This document shows, in pieces, positions 52,801-62,225 of a DNA stretch of 64,000 bases. The stretch is from Kytococcus aerolatus (lineage in GTDB: Bacteria; Actinomycetota; Actinomycetes; Actinomycetales; Dermatophilaceae), in contig NZ_FYEZ01000004.1 of assembly GCF_900187395.1 (NCBI RefSeq), positions 1 through 64,000 on the forward strand, read 5' to 3'. Position numbers and translations under genes: made by a program. Under the pieces are notes generated by a model that saw only the letters and a list, made by a program, of their open reading frames with translations, searched no databases and was not told the DNA's origin. Position 1 is the stretch's first letter. The number at the start of each line of letters is the position of its first letter.

Positions 52801-53472
52801 CGGCTGCGCACCATCGCCAGCCACACCGACCTCGGTGCCGGCATGCAGGTGGCTATGAAGGACCTCGAGATCCGGGGCGCCGGCAACCTGCTGGGCGGGG
52901 AGCAGTCCGGCCACATCGCGGGGGTCGGTTTCGACCTCTACGTGCGGATGGTCGGGGAGGCCGTGGCCCGCGCGAAGTCCGGCGAGGCCGAGGACACCGG
53001 TCCGGCCGAGGTGAAGATCGAGCTGCCGGTCGACGCCCACCTGCCGCACGACTACGTGCCCGGGGAGCGCCTGCGCCTGGAGATCTACAAGAAGCTGGCC
53101 GCGGTCAAGGACGACGCCGAGCTGGCCGAGATCATCGCCGAGGTCCGGGACCGCTACGGCAAGGAGCCCGAGCCGGTCGAGGCCCTCTTCGAGGTCGCGC
53201 GGCTGCGCACGCTGGCCCGCCGGGCCGAGGTCACCGACATCTCGGCGATGGGCTCCAAGATCCGCTTCGCCGGGGTGGAGCTGCGGGAGTCGCAGGAGCT
53301 GCGTCTGCTCCGGATCTACCCGGGGACCGTCGTGAAGCCCGCGCTGGGGGTGATCCTCGTGCCGACCCCGAAGACCGCCAAGGTGGGTGGACAGCCGCTG
53401 CGGGGCGCCGAGGTGCTCGCCTGGGCGGCCCAGCTGCTGCGTGCCGTGCTCCTCGACGAGGTGGCGGGGTGA
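49837..53472 (+). CDS. mfd: Transcription-repair coupling factor Mfd
   Basis: A 1,211-residue helicase that removes stalled RNA polymerase at DNA damage and recruits UvrA. The N-terminal UvrB-like module has FPSWETLPHERLSP and FAVRGGILDVFPPT, the RNA-polymerase interaction part is near GDFIVHEQHGVGRF, and the motor has Walker A GDVGYGKTE (688-696), DEEQRFGVEHKE (789-800), SATPIPRTL and GRVGRGRERAYAYF. The start is GTG with a -10 box directly upstream. It overlaps mazG by 4 bp. Confidence 0.97.
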   Translation: MPRDASTQPETTPAPAEETPPPLAPLLDTVLTDPRIARVLEIHERGDVDVDLTAVPGVRPWVAAALSTRTAPTGGVVALVTATGREADDLAASLRSVLPPASVVSFPSWETLPHERLSPRSDTVGQRLAVLRRLAHPDQTDHAGPVRVLIASVRSLLQPLPAGLGELEPVTVQAGDEVELESVAEALVAAAYTRTDLVEKRGQFAVRGGILDVFPPTEEHPLRLEFWGDEVEEIRWFRVADQRSLEVAEGGLWAPPCRELLLTDAVRERAAGLVEELPGVADMLESIAAGVAVEGMESLTPVLVDRMVSLVDLLPEGSRLLLSDPERLRTRAADLVNTSQEFLTAGWASAAAGGDVPVDLAQALGEGAYRELSELRQQALESGVGWWALSPFAPDLDTLEDDSTHLALDAREVPPYRGEPEKAVQDVRAALAAGQRVVLLTEGPGLAKRLVELLGEDEVPARLVPATGAEAPSAPVAEVCTAPWGPGVVLPSLGTGLTLVSEQDLTGQAVKGSTKDMRRMPSRRRKMVDPLQLNPGDFIVHEQHGVGRFVEMVQRTVGGATREYLVVEYASSKRGQPGDRLFVPTDQLDQITRYVGGEAPSLNRLGGADWTKTKNRARKHVKQIANELIQLYSARMATQGHAFGGDTPWQRELEDAFAHVETSDQLSSIDEVKADMEKPVPMDRLICGDVGYGKTEIAVRAAFKAVQDGKQVAVLVPTTLLVKQHTQTFAERYQQFPVTVKDLSRFTSEADAEETLAGLQSGDVDVVIGTHRLLSSSVRFKDLGLVIIDEEQRFGVEHKEQLKTLRTAVDVLAMSATPIPRTLEMAVTGIREMSTLATPPEERHPVLTYVGAYEEKQIAAAIRRELLRDGQVFFVHNKVASIDKLASRLRELVPEARVEVAHGQMGEQRLERVVTDFWERQFDVLVSTTIVETGLDIPNANTLIVDRADTFGLSQLHQLRGRVGRGRERAYAYFLYPPEKPLTETAHDRLRTIASHTDLGAGMQVAMKDLEIRGAGNLLGGEQSGHIAGVGFDLYVRMVGEAVARAKSGEAEDTGPAEVKIELPVDAHLPHDYVPGERLRLEIYKKLAAVKDDAELAEIIAEVRDRYGKEPEPVEALFEVARLRTLARRAEVTDISAMGSKIRFAGVELRESQELRLLRIYPGTVVKPALGVILVPTPKTAKVGGQPLRGAEVLAWAAQLLRAVLLDEVAG

Positions 53473-53879
53473 CCGCGCCGGGGGCCTCCCTGACCCGCGT
53501 CGTAGAGCTCATGGCCCGGCTGCGCGGGCCGGAGGGCTGCCCCTGGCACCGGGAGCAGACGCACGAGTCGCTGGCCCCCTACGCGGTGGAGGAGGCCCAC
53601 GAGACCCGGGAGGCCATCGCCGAGGGGGATCCGGACCATCTCGCGGAGGAGCTCGGTGACCTGCTCTGGCAGGTGGTCGTCCACGCCCAGCTCGCGTCCG
53701 AGGCCGGGCAGTTCGACATCGACGACGTGGTGAGCACCCTGGAGGCGAAGGTCCTGCGCCGCCACCCGCACGTCTTCGACCCCGCCGTCCCGAACGTCGC
53801 CACCGCCGCCGAGGTGTACCCCATCTACCGGGCGGCCAAGGCCCGCGAACGGGCGGAGCAGGCCCGGGACACCCAGTAG
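53469..53879 (+). CDS. mazG: MazG-type NTP pyrophosphohydrolase
   Basis: A 136-residue single-domain MazG, half the length of the two-domain Escherichia protein. The helical metal-binding core shows CPWHREQTHESL, VEEAHETREAI and EELGDLLWQVVVHA, with the E-x-x-E and E-x-x-D metal ligands intact. Such proteins hydrolyse aberrant NTPs. The GTG start lies inside the mfd stop. Loss of the C-terminal half is the common form in many actinobacteria. Confidence 0.93.
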   Translation: MTAPGASLTRVVELMARLRGPEGCPWHREQTHESLAPYAVEEAHETREAIAEGDPDHLAEELGDLLWQVVVHAQLASEAGQFDIDDVVSTLEAKVLRRHPHVFDPAVPNVATAAEVYPIYRAAKARERAEQARDTQ

Positions 53880-55244
<1,365 letters not shown>

Positions 55245-55279
55245 CCCGCCCTGATCCGCGGGCCGCGACGCCCGTGCCC

Positions 55280-55312
55280 CCGGCCCGGCACCCTGCGTGG
55301 GTGCCGGGCCGG
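55280..55312 (+). terminator. Terminator after eno
   Basis: A 14-bp stem (55280-55293 with 55299-55312) and loop TGCGT. Confidence 0.8.
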
Positions 55313-55345
55313 TGTGCCTCTGCGAGGGGCGGCGAGGACGTGTCG

Positions 55346-55351
55346 GAGAAT
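55346..55351 (+). promoter_or_regulatory. -10 box of the FtsB-like gene
   Basis: GAGAAT lies 6 nt before the ATG at 55358, a leaderless arrangement. Confidence 0.4.
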
Positions 55352-55357
55352 GGGGGC

Positions 55358-56020
55358 ATGCCCCAGCGACCCACCCCCGGCCGGGACCCCCGGCGGGGCT
55401 CCGCGTCGCCCGCCGGCTCCTCGCTGCTCCAGCAGGCGCCCTGGCGGGCGCTCGGGCTGCTCGCGGCCCTGGCCCTGGCGGCCTGGATCGTCATCCCGCC
55501 CTTCGCCGGGTGGTGGACGCAGCGGGCCCAGATCGCGGAGGTCCGGGCGCAGGCCGAGCAGGAGGACCGGGCCGCCGACGAGCTCGTCGAGGAGCGCCGG
55601 AGGCTCCAGGACGACGCGCACGTCCGGGAGGTGGCCCGGGCGCGGCTGGACTACGCCGAGCCGGGGGAGCGGCGCTACCACGTGCTGACCAGCGGTGAGA
55701 TCCGTCCGGACGACGCCGAGGACGTGCCGGACGCGGAGGATCGCGCCTGGTACGACACCGTGTGGGGCAGCATCGAGGACGCTGGCGCCGGGGTGGCCGA
55801 GGAGCCCGGGACCTCCGAGGACGAGCCGCCCGGTGAGGCCCCCTCCTCGGGATCCAGCGGTTCCGGCGCCTCCGGGGAGCCCACGGAGGGCCGCGAGGTG
55901 GACGAGGAGATCCCCGAGGGCGTGCCCAGCCTCATCACCGACGACGACTTCGACCCCGAGGACATCCCGTCCTCCGACCTGGGGGAGACCGAGACCCCGA
56001 CCGTGGAAGGTGCGCAGTGA
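55358..56020 (+). CDS. ftsB: Septum formation initiator, FtsB/DivIC family
   Basis: A 220-residue bitopic protein: a polar, proline-rich cytosolic start, one transmembrane helix (about 30-50), a coiled coil (AQIAEVRAQAEQEDRAADEL, in part) with the family's DDAHVREVARARLDYAEPGE, then a long acidic, disordered tail of ~95 residues. It joins FtsL and FtsQ at the division septum. Its position between eno and DUF501 is conserved in actinobacteria. The stop overlaps DUF501. Confidence 0.88.
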   Translation: MPQRPTPGRDPRRGSASPAGSSLLQQAPWRALGLLAALALAAWIVIPPFAGWWTQRAQIAEVRAQAEQEDRAADELVEERRRLQDDAHVREVARARLDYAEPGERRYHVLTSGEIRPDDAEDVPDAEDRAWYDTVWGSIEDAGAGVAEEPGTSEDEPPGEAPSSGSSGSGASGEPTEGREVDEEIPEGVPSLITDDDFDPEDIPSSDLGETETPTVEGAQ

Positions 56021-56556
56021 TCGACGACCTGAGCTTCGAGGGGCCGCAGCCCCCGACCGACGAGGACCTCGCCGTGGTCGAGGGCCAGCTGGGCCGCCTC
56101 CCGCGCGGGGTGGTCTCGGTGGCCCACCGCTGCCCGTGCGGCTGCCCGACCGTGGTGCAGACCGAGCCCCGCCTGCCGGACGGCACGCCCTTCCCGACGA
56201 CCTTCTACGCCACCTGCCCCAGGCTGACCGGGGCGATCTCCACCCTGGAGACCACCGGGCTCATGGCCGAGATGACCGAGCGGCTGGGGCAGGACCCCGA
56301 GCTGGCCGCGGCCTACACCGCCGCCCACGAGCACTACCTGGCGGCACGCCGTGCGCTGGGCGTGGTGGAGGAGATCGACCACGTGAGCGCCGGGGGGATG
56401 CCCACGCGCGTGAAGTGCCTCCACGTGCTCGTGGCGCACTCGCTGGCCGCCGGCCCGGGCGTGAACCCGCTCGGGGACGAGGCCCTCGAGGCGCTCGATC
56501 CGTGGTGGCACGCCGGGTGCTGCACGGACGCCATCGCGGCCCGGAGCGAGGCGTGA
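56017..56556 (+). CDS. DUF501 family protein
   Basis: A 179-residue DUF501 protein. A cluster of cysteines, HRCPCGCP near residue 38-45 and TCPRLTGAIS, together with KCLHVL and the C-terminal WWHAGCC, suggests a metal site. EDLAVVEGQLGRLPRG is the conserved start. Function is unknown. GTG start and stop both overlap neighbours (ftsB, ppx), so it belongs to a tight three-gene unit. Confidence 0.9.
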   Translation: MIDDLSFEGPQPPTDEDLAVVEGQLGRLPRGVVSVAHRCPCGCPTVVQTEPRLPDGTPFPTTFYATCPRLTGAISTLETTGLMAEMTERLGQDPELAAAYTAAHEHYLAARRALGVVEEIDHVSAGGMPTRVKCLHVLVAHSLAAGPGVNPLGDEALEALDPWWHAGCCTDAIAARSEA

Positions 56557-57557
56557 GCGGCGGGGCCGGCCGGTTGCCGGGCGCTCGTCGCGTCGCCGCG
56601 GTCGACTGCGGGACGAACTCGATCCGGCTGCTCGTCCTGGAGCTGGCCCCGGGGTCGGACGGCGAGCTCGTGCCCGGGGAGCAGCTGCACCGGGAGAACC
56701 GGATCGTGCGCCTCGGCCAGGGGGTCGACGCGACCGGCCGGATCGCCCCGGAGGCGATGGAGCGCACCGTGGCCGCCGCGGCCGACTACGCGGCGATCTG
56801 TCGCACCCACGCGGTCGAGGCGGTGCGCTTCGTGGCCACCTCGGCCTCCCGGGACGCGGAGAACTCCGGGGAGTTCACCGAGCGGGTGCGTGAGGCCTTC
56901 GCCCCGCACGGCTTCGACGTGCGCCCGGAGGTCATCTCCGGGGACGAGGAGGCCGCCCTGTCCTTCCTCGGCGCCACCGGTCCGCTGCGGGCCAGCGGGG
57001 TGGAAGGGCCGCTGCTCGTGGTGGACCTCGGCGGTGGGTCCACCGAGTTCGTCCTCGGCACCGAGACCGTGACCGCAGCCCGCTCGGTGGACATGGGCTC
57101 GGTGCGCATCACCGAGCGCTTCCTGGCCTCCGACCCGCCGTGCGAGGACGAGATCGCGGCGGCCGCGGCGGAGATCACCCGGGGCATCGACGAGGCCGCG
57201 CAGGCGGTGGACCTCTCGGCCGTCCGCGCCCTGGTCGGCGTGGCCGGGACGATCACGACGACCACCGCCCACGCCCTGGACCTGCCCACCTACGACCGGG
57301 CGCGCATCCACGGGGTGCGGCTGCCGGTGGAGCAGGCGGTGGAGGCTGCCGCCGACCTGCTGGCCCGCAGCCGGGCCGAGCGTGGCGAGCTGCCCTACCT
57401 GCACCCGGGCCGGATCGACGTCATCGGGGCAGGGGCCCTCGTCTGGCGGATGGTTGTGGAGCGCGTGGCGGCGGAGAGCGGTCTCACCGAGGTGGTCGTC
57501 AGCGAGTCGGACATCCTGGACGGCACCGCCCTGGACCTGGCCCGGCGTCTATCCTGA
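56553..57557 (+). CDS. Exopolyphosphatase / pppGpp phosphatase (Ppx/GppA family)
   Basis: A 334-residue protein with the actin-like ATPase-fold strings of the family: VAAVDCGTNSIRLLV, FVATSASRDAENSGEF and VVDLGGGSTEFVLG. It removes phosphate from polyphosphate chains or pppGpp; the short length (without the C-terminal HD-like part) is the actinobacterial Ppx1-type form. GTG start overlaps DUF501. A tRNA gene follows 4 nt after the stop. Confidence 0.92.
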   Translation: MSGGAGRLPGARRVAAVDCGTNSIRLLVLELAPGSDGELVPGEQLHRENRIVRLGQGVDATGRIAPEAMERTVAAAADYAAICRTHAVEAVRFVATSASRDAENSGEFTERVREAFAPHGFDVRPEVISGDEEAALSFLGATGPLRASGVEGPLLVVDLGGGSTEFVLGTETVTAARSVDMGSVRITERFLASDPPCEDEIAAAAAEITRGIDEAAQAVDLSAVRALVGVAGTITTTTAHALDLPTYDRARIHGVRLPVEQAVEAAADLLARSRAERGELPYLHPGRIDVIGAGALVWRMVVERVAAESGLTEVVVSESDILDGTALDLARRLS

Positions 57558-57561
57558 ACGG

Positions 57562-57636
57562 GCCCTCGTGGCCCAACTGGCAGAGGCAGGCCCCTTAAAA
57601 GGGCTCCAGGTGCGGGTTCGAGTCCCGTCGAGGGCA
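57562..57636 (+). tRNA. tRNA with anticodon TAA (Leu by anticodon), short variable loop
   Basis: A 75-nt cloverleaf. Acceptor GCCCTCG pairs with CGAGGGC, discriminator A. Anticodon stem GGCCC/GGGCT encloses CTTAAAA, so the anticodon is TAA. The T arm is GCGGG-TTCGAGT-CCCGT. The variable loop is only 6 nt (57606-57611), whereas leucine tRNAs normally have a long arm. CCA is not encoded. Confidence 0.85.
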
Positions 57637-57774
57637 CGAGGCGCCGCGGGTGCTCAGGGGACGGCGGAGGGCCCTCGTGGGGGAGTCGTGCCGGGCCCGG
57701 GGGGAATGGCCGGGCCCGGAGGGTGGTTGACTTCCCCTGACGGGCGGCGCCGTGCCGTTCAGAGGAGGAACCCC

Positions 57775-58677
57775 ATGGCTTTCAACCCCGCCATCAACAA
57801 GATCGAGAAGGACAGTCGGCAGTCGGGCTACGCCGGCTTCGACCAGCAGCCCCAGTTCGGCCAGTACGCCCAGCCCCAGCAGGGCCAGGCCCAGCCGCAG
57901 TACGGGCAGTACGCGCAGACCGCGTCGGCCGGCTACGCGCAGCAGTCCCAGCAGCAGTACGACCAGCTTCAGCAGGCCCAGTACGCGCCGCAGATGGGCG
58001 GCCCGACCGGTGGTGCGGGTCGGCTGACCCTGGACGACGTGCTCGTGAAGAGCGCGGTCCTCTTGGGCCTGGTGCTGGCCGTCGCGGCCGGGACCTGGGT
58101 GGCCGTCGGTGCCCTGCCCGGCGTGGCCATGCCGATCTGGCTGCTCGGCATGTTCGGCTCGCTGGCCCTCAGCCTGGCCATCGGCTTCATGAAGACCGTC
58201 AACGTGCCGCTCATCCTGCTGCACGCCGTGCTCCAGGGCGCCTTCATCGGCGCGATCTCCGTGACCTTCGAGGCGAGCTACCCCGGCATCGTCATCGCGG
58301 CCCTCACGGCGACGATCGGCACCTTCGTCGTCATGCTGGTGACCTGGAAGATGGGTCTGGTCAAGGTCACCAGCCGCTCCATGCGCATCTTCTCGCTCAT
58401 GGCGCTGGGCTACCTGGCCTTCCTGCTCATCAACCTGGGTCTGGCGTGGTTCGGCGTCTTCAACGCCTACGACAGCCCGTTCGGCTGGATCATCGGACTC
58501 TTCGGTGTCGGCATGGCCGCCTACTCGCTGGCCATCGACTTCGAGTCCATCAAGCGCGGTGTCGCCTCCGGCCTGCCCGAGAAGTACTCCTGGCTGATGG
58601 GGCACGGCCTCGTCGCCTCGCTGGTGTGGCTGTACATCGAGTTCCTGCGCCTGCTGTCCATCCTCCGCTCGGAGTGA
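57775..58677 (+). CDS. Bax inhibitor-1/YccA family membrane protein
   Basis: A 300-residue protein. The first ~80 residues are a disordered, Gln/Tyr-rich tail (YAQPQQGQAQPQYGQYAQ), followed by seven helices of the YccA/Bax-inhibitor-1 type with GAFIGAISVTFEASYPGIV and the C-terminal FGWIIGLFGVGMAAYSLAIDFESI and EYSWLMGHGLVASLVW-like stretch carrying the pH-sensing Asp pair. These proteins leak calcium or modulate proteases. A strong AGAGGAGGAA lies upstream of the ATG. Confidence 0.9.
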   Translation: MAFNPAINKIEKDSRQSGYAGFDQQPQFGQYAQPQQGQAQPQYGQYAQTASAGYAQQSQQQYDQLQQAQYAPQMGGPTGGAGRLTLDDVLVKSAVLLGLVLAVAAGTWVAVGALPGVAMPIWLLGMFGSLALSLAIGFMKTVNVPLILLHAVLQGAFIGAISVTFEASYPGIVIAALTATIGTFVVMLVTWKMGLVKVTSRSMRIFSLMALGYLAFLLINLGLAWFGVFNAYDSPFGWIIGLFGVGMAAYSLAIDFESIKRGVASGLPEKYSWLMGHGLVASLVWLYIEFLRLLSILRSE

Positions 58678-58720
58678 CGCGGATCGCCGCCCCGGATCAC
58701 CCGGTGCGCTGAACGCAGCG

Positions 58721-58750
58721 AAGGGCCCCACCCGCACGGGTGGGGCCCTT
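58721..58750. terminator. Shared terminator
   Basis: A 13-bp stem (58721-58733 with 58738-58750) and 4-nt loop, between the convergent Bax-inhibitor and nucleotidase genes. Confidence 0.85.
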
Positions 58751-58770
58751 CTGCGTTCCCGCGGGGAGGG

Positions 58771-60540
58771 TCAGCCGTTGCGGCGACCGGCGACGGTGGT
58801 GCCGGCACCCAGGGCGACGAGGGTGCCACCCAGCAGGGCCAGGACCGGCAGGTCGGTCGGGGCGTAACCGGTGTCGATGATCGGGCCGTCCTCGTCCGGC
58901 TCACCGATGGTCGGGACCTGCGGGTCCACCGGGGTGTAGGGCGAGCTGGCCTCGAGGTAGGCGCGGAAGGCGTCGATGTCCAGGCCACCGAAGTAGACGT
59001 TCTTGCCCTCGGTGAAGGCGGCGAAGTCGTCGCCACCGCCGGCGAGGAAGTTGTTCGTCACGATCCGGTAGGTCTGCGAGTCGTCGTCCGCGATCGTCTC
59101 GCCGTCGAGCTCCACCGAGCCGGCCACGAGCTCCGGGTTCTCCATGTCGGTCACCGCGTAGGTGAAGCCCGTGGAGGTCTGGAGGAACTTGTGGTAGGTC
59201 GGGTCCTGCCACTGGGCCTCGAGGAGGTCGTGGATCTGGGCACCGGTCAGGTCCATGGAGACCATGTAGTTGTTGAAGGGCTGGGCGGTGAACGCCTCCT
59301 CCATGGTGACCTCGCCGTCGCCGTTCTCGTCCAGCTCCGGCACGCGGATGCCGCCGGGGTTCATGAAGGCGATCTCGGGGGTCTTGCCCTGGTGGACCAC
59401 GGACTCGTCGGCCAGCTGGGCGTCGGCGATCATCCGGCCCAGCGGGGAGACGGCCGAGGCGTAGCGGTCGTGGGAGACCTGCTCGGCGACGGTGCCCAGC
59501 ACCTCGTCGGCGACCGGGCCGACGACGGCCTCGTACTCGGCGACGAGCTGCTCGACGGTCGCGTCGGGCTGCACGTCGTGGGTCACCTCGACGTTCTCGG
59601 CCTGCACGCTGCCGGGGACGACGTCGCCGGTGGCCGGGTCGAGGCGCAGGTCGATGTCGGTGACGTGCTCGCCGTACTCGCCGGCCTGGGAGACGACGCG
59701 GCCGCCGGCCTCCACGACGTAGAGCTGGTGGGTGTGGCCGGAGATGACGACGTCGTAGGCCGGGTCGAGCTCGTCCATGATGTCGGCCATGTCGCCGACG
59801 AACTCGCCGTCCTCGGTGACCTCGCCGCCCTCGTGCGCGACCATCACCATGGCCTCGACGCCCTGCTCCTGGAGCTCGGGCACCAGGGCGTTGGCGGTCT
59901 CCACGCTGCTGTCGAAGGTCAGGCCCTCGATGCCCTGGGCCGTCACGACCGAGGGCGTCTGGTCCAGGCCGATGCCGACGTAGGCCACCTTGACGCCGTC
60001 GTACTCCTCGATGACGTAGGGCGGCAGGAGGGTCTCGCCGGTGGCGTCGACGGTCACGTTGGCCGAGAGCATCGGGAAGTCGGCGCCGCCGTAGGTCTTG
60101 CCCGGCAGCGGGCAGGAGTTGCGGCCGCCCTCACCGTCGCCGTCGTCCAGGCAGCCACCGTTGACCATGCGCAGCAGCTCGTCCTGGCCGCGGTCGAACT
60201 CGTGGTTGCCGACGGCCGCAGCGGTCAGACCGATCTCGTTCATCGCCTCGACGGCCGGCTCGTCGCGGAAGGCGGCGGAGAGGAAGGGCGAGCCGCCGAT
60301 CATGTCGCCGGCGTGCACGGTGGCGGTGTGCTCCTGGCCGGCTCGGAGGGCCTCGACCTGGCTCTTCAGGTAGGCGGCACCGCCGGGGGCCTCCTCCTCG
60401 GTGAGGTGGCCGTGGAAGTCGTTGAGGCCGAGGATCTGCAGCTCGATCTCGTCGGCGGGGGCGGCGGTGGCCGGGGTGCCGGCGGCCAGGGCCACCAGCA
60501 GGGCGGCCGGGAGACTGGCGGAGAGGGTGCGGCGGAACAT
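58771..60540 (-). CDS. Surface 5'-nucleotidase / metallophosphatase
   Basis: A 589-residue exported protein. The signal peptide ends TPATAAPA. The metallophosphatase domain has LGLNDFHGHL, GNHEFDRG and ISGHTHQ for two metals. The C-terminal domain has FMNPGGIRVP and FTAQPFNNYMV, the nucleotide-binding part. The stretch DENGDGEVTMEE also fits a calcium-binding EF-hand loop. The end is one transmembrane helix and RRNG, like a sortase anchor without a clear LPxTG. It should release nucleosides and phosphate from external nucleotides. Start has AAGGAG upstream. Confidence 0.92.
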   Translation of the reverse strand: MFRRTLSASLPAALLVALAAGTPATAAPADEIELQILGLNDFHGHLTEEEAPGGAAYLKSQVEALRAGQEHTATVHAGDMIGGSPFLSAAFRDEPAVEAMNEIGLTAAAVGNHEFDRGQDELLRMVNGGCLDDGDGEGGRNSCPLPGKTYGGADFPMLSANVTVDATGETLLPPYVIEEYDGVKVAYVGIGLDQTPSVVTAQGIEGLTFDSSVETANALVPELQEQGVEAMVMVAHEGGEVTEDGEFVGDMADIMDELDPAYDVVISGHTHQLYVVEAGGRVVSQAGEYGEHVTDIDLRLDPATGDVVPGSVQAENVEVTHDVQPDATVEQLVAEYEAVVGPVADEVLGTVAEQVSHDRYASAVSPLGRMIADAQLADESVVHQGKTPEIAFMNPGGIRVPELDENGDGEVTMEEAFTAQPFNNYMVSMDLTGAQIHDLLEAQWQDPTYHKFLQTSTGFTYAVTDMENPELVAGSVELDGETIADDDSQTYRIVTNNFLAGGGDDFAAFTEGKNVYFGGLDIDAFRAYLEASSPYTPVDPQVPTIGEPDEDGPIIDTGYAPTDLPVLALLGGTLVALGAGTTVAGRRNG

Positions 60541-60613
60541 GGTTCTCCTTGGGAGACGATGGGTGTGCACAGGGCACGATCGCCCACGCAGGAGAACGGA
60601 AGGTGACGAGCAG

Positions 60614-60934
60614 GTGGACCGGACGGGAACGGCCCCCCGGGAGGCCGAGGAGCTGGAGGCCGAGCTGGCCCGTGCCCGGCAGCGGGTGGCGCGCGCCGGG
60701 CTCGACCCCGCGTGGCCGCAGGAGGCCGGGCGGCTCGCCCAGCGCTGGGCCGACGAGGAGGCCGCCGAGCAGGGCTGGGAGCCGGTCGAGCTCGTGGTGT
60801 CCTCCCCGGCCGCCCTGCCCGACGTGCTGGCCGCCGTGGCGCGGCACCGTCTGGCCGGGGCCACCGACGGGCGCGAGGCCGCCCGCACGATGGCGGACGA
60901 CCTCGCGGACCTGCGCCGCCGGCACGGCGGCTGA
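60614..60934 (+). CDS. Small helical protein, unknown function
   Basis: A 106-residue protein with GTG start at 60614, charged and helical (AEELEAELARARQRVARAG, in part; DDLADLRRRHGG at the end). No family is recognised. It is divergent from the nucleotidase gene and converges with the thiolase gene with only 3 bp between stops. Codon use fits a real gene. Confidence 0.5.
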   Translation: MDRTGTAPREAEELEAELARARQRVARAGLDPAWPQEAGRLAQRWADEEAAEQGWEPVELVVSSPAALPDVLAAVARHRLAGATDGREAARTMADDLADLRRRHGG

Positions 60935-60937
60935 GGA

Positions 60938-62161
60938 TCAGCCCAGGCGCTCGATGATCATCGCCATGCCCTGGCCGCCGCCCACGCACATCGACTCCAT
61001 GGCGAGCTCGGCGTCGTGCTCCTGCATGGCGTGGAGCAGGGTGGTGGTGATGCGGGCTCCGGTCATCCCGAAGGGGTGCCCCAGCGCGATCGCGCCCCCG
61101 TGGACGTTGAGCTTCTCGAGGTCCATCCCGAGGTCGTCGGCGCTGGGGAGGACCTGCGCGGCGAAGGCCTCGTTGATCTCGTAGAGGTCCAGGTCGTCGA
61201 TGGTCACCCCGGCGCGCTGCATCGCCTGCCGGCAGGCGTCCACCGGGCCCAGCCCCATGATCTCCGGGGAGAGGGCGGAGACGCCGGTGGAGACGATCCG
61301 GGCCAGCGGGGTGAGCCCCAGCTCCTTCGCCCGGGTGTCGCTCATGATGACCAGGGCGGCGGCCCCGTCGTTCAGCGGGCAGCAGTTGCCGGCGGTGACC
61401 GTGCCGTCCTCGCGGAAGACCGGCTGCAGGGCCTGCACCTTCTCCAGCGTGGTGCCGAAGCGGGGACCGTCGTCGGTGGCGTGGGTGGAGCCGTCGGGCA
61501 GGGTGACCGGGGTGATCTCCCGGGCCGTGATGCCGGCCCGGGCTGCCGCCTCCGCCCGGTTCTGCGAGATGACCGCCCACTCGTCCTGCCGCTGCCGGGA
61601 GACCCCGCGGTGGGTGGCCACGTTCTCGGCGGTCTGCCCCATCGAGAGGTAGACGTCCGGGAGCAGCCCCTCGGCGCGGGGATCGGTCCAGGTGGCGTTC
61701 TCGGCGACGGTCCGGGCGGAGCGGGCCTGGGCCTCGGCGAAGCGGGGGTTGTGCCAGTCGGCCTTGCTCAGCCCGGCGGCGGACAGGTCGGGATAGCGGG
61801 AGACGCACTCGACGCCGCCGGAGACGAAGACGTCGCCCTCACCGGCCCGGATGGCGTGCATCGCCATCCGGGTGGTCTGCACGGAGGAGGCGCAGAAGCG
61901 GTTCACGGTCGCCCCGGGCAGGTGGTCCAGGCCGGCCAGGACGGCCACGATCCGCGCCATGTTGAACCCGTGCTCGGCCCACGGCTCGGCGCACCCCAGG
62001 TAGAAGTCGTCGATCTCCGCCGGGTCCAGCTCGGGTACCTTCGCCAGGGCCGCCTGCACCACCTGCGCGGCGAGTTCGTCCGGGCGCACGTCCTGCAGGC
62101 TCCCCTTGTGGGCGCGGCCGATGGGGGAACGTGTCGCGGAGACGATGACGGCTTCGGGCAT
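60938..62161 (-). CDS. Acetyl-CoA C-acyltransferase (thiolase)
   Basis: A 407-residue thiolase. The nucleophile is C90 in VNRFCASSVQT, the His motif is GHPFGMTGAR, and the second Cys motif is CVGGGQGMAM near the C-terminus. The enzyme links or cleaves acyl-CoA units in fatty-acid degradation or acetoacetyl-CoA formation. No other beta-oxidation gene is next to it. AGGAG lies upstream of the ATG at 62161. Confidence 0.95.
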   Translation of the reverse strand: MPEAVIVSATRSPIGRAHKGSLQDVRPDELAAQVVQAALAKVPELDPAEIDDFYLGCAEPWAEHGFNMARIVAVLAGLDHLPGATVNRFCASSVQTTRMAMHAIRAGEGDVFVSGGVECVSRYPDLSAAGLSKADWHNPRFAEAQARSARTVAENATWTDPRAEGLLPDVYLSMGQTAENVATHRGVSRQRQDEWAVISQNRAEAAARAGITAREITPVTLPDGSTHATDDGPRFGTTLEKVQALQPVFREDGTVTAGNCCPLNDGAAALVIMSDTRAKELGLTPLARIVSTGVSALSPEIMGLGPVDACRQAMQRAGVTIDDLDLYEINEAFAAQVLPSADDLGMDLEKLNVHGGAIALGHPFGMTGARITTTLLHAMQEHDAELAMESMCVGGGQGMAMIIERLG

Positions 62162-62225
62162 GACAACTCCTGCGTGCTGGTCGGTCCCCGGTGGGGAGGC
62201 GTCCGGCCAGTCTAGGTGTTCGAGG

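Noticed and set aside
49755-53049. Upstream extension of the TPM protein through mfd
   Set aside because: The open frame is antisense to mfd. The signal peptide at GTG 49755 marks the true start.
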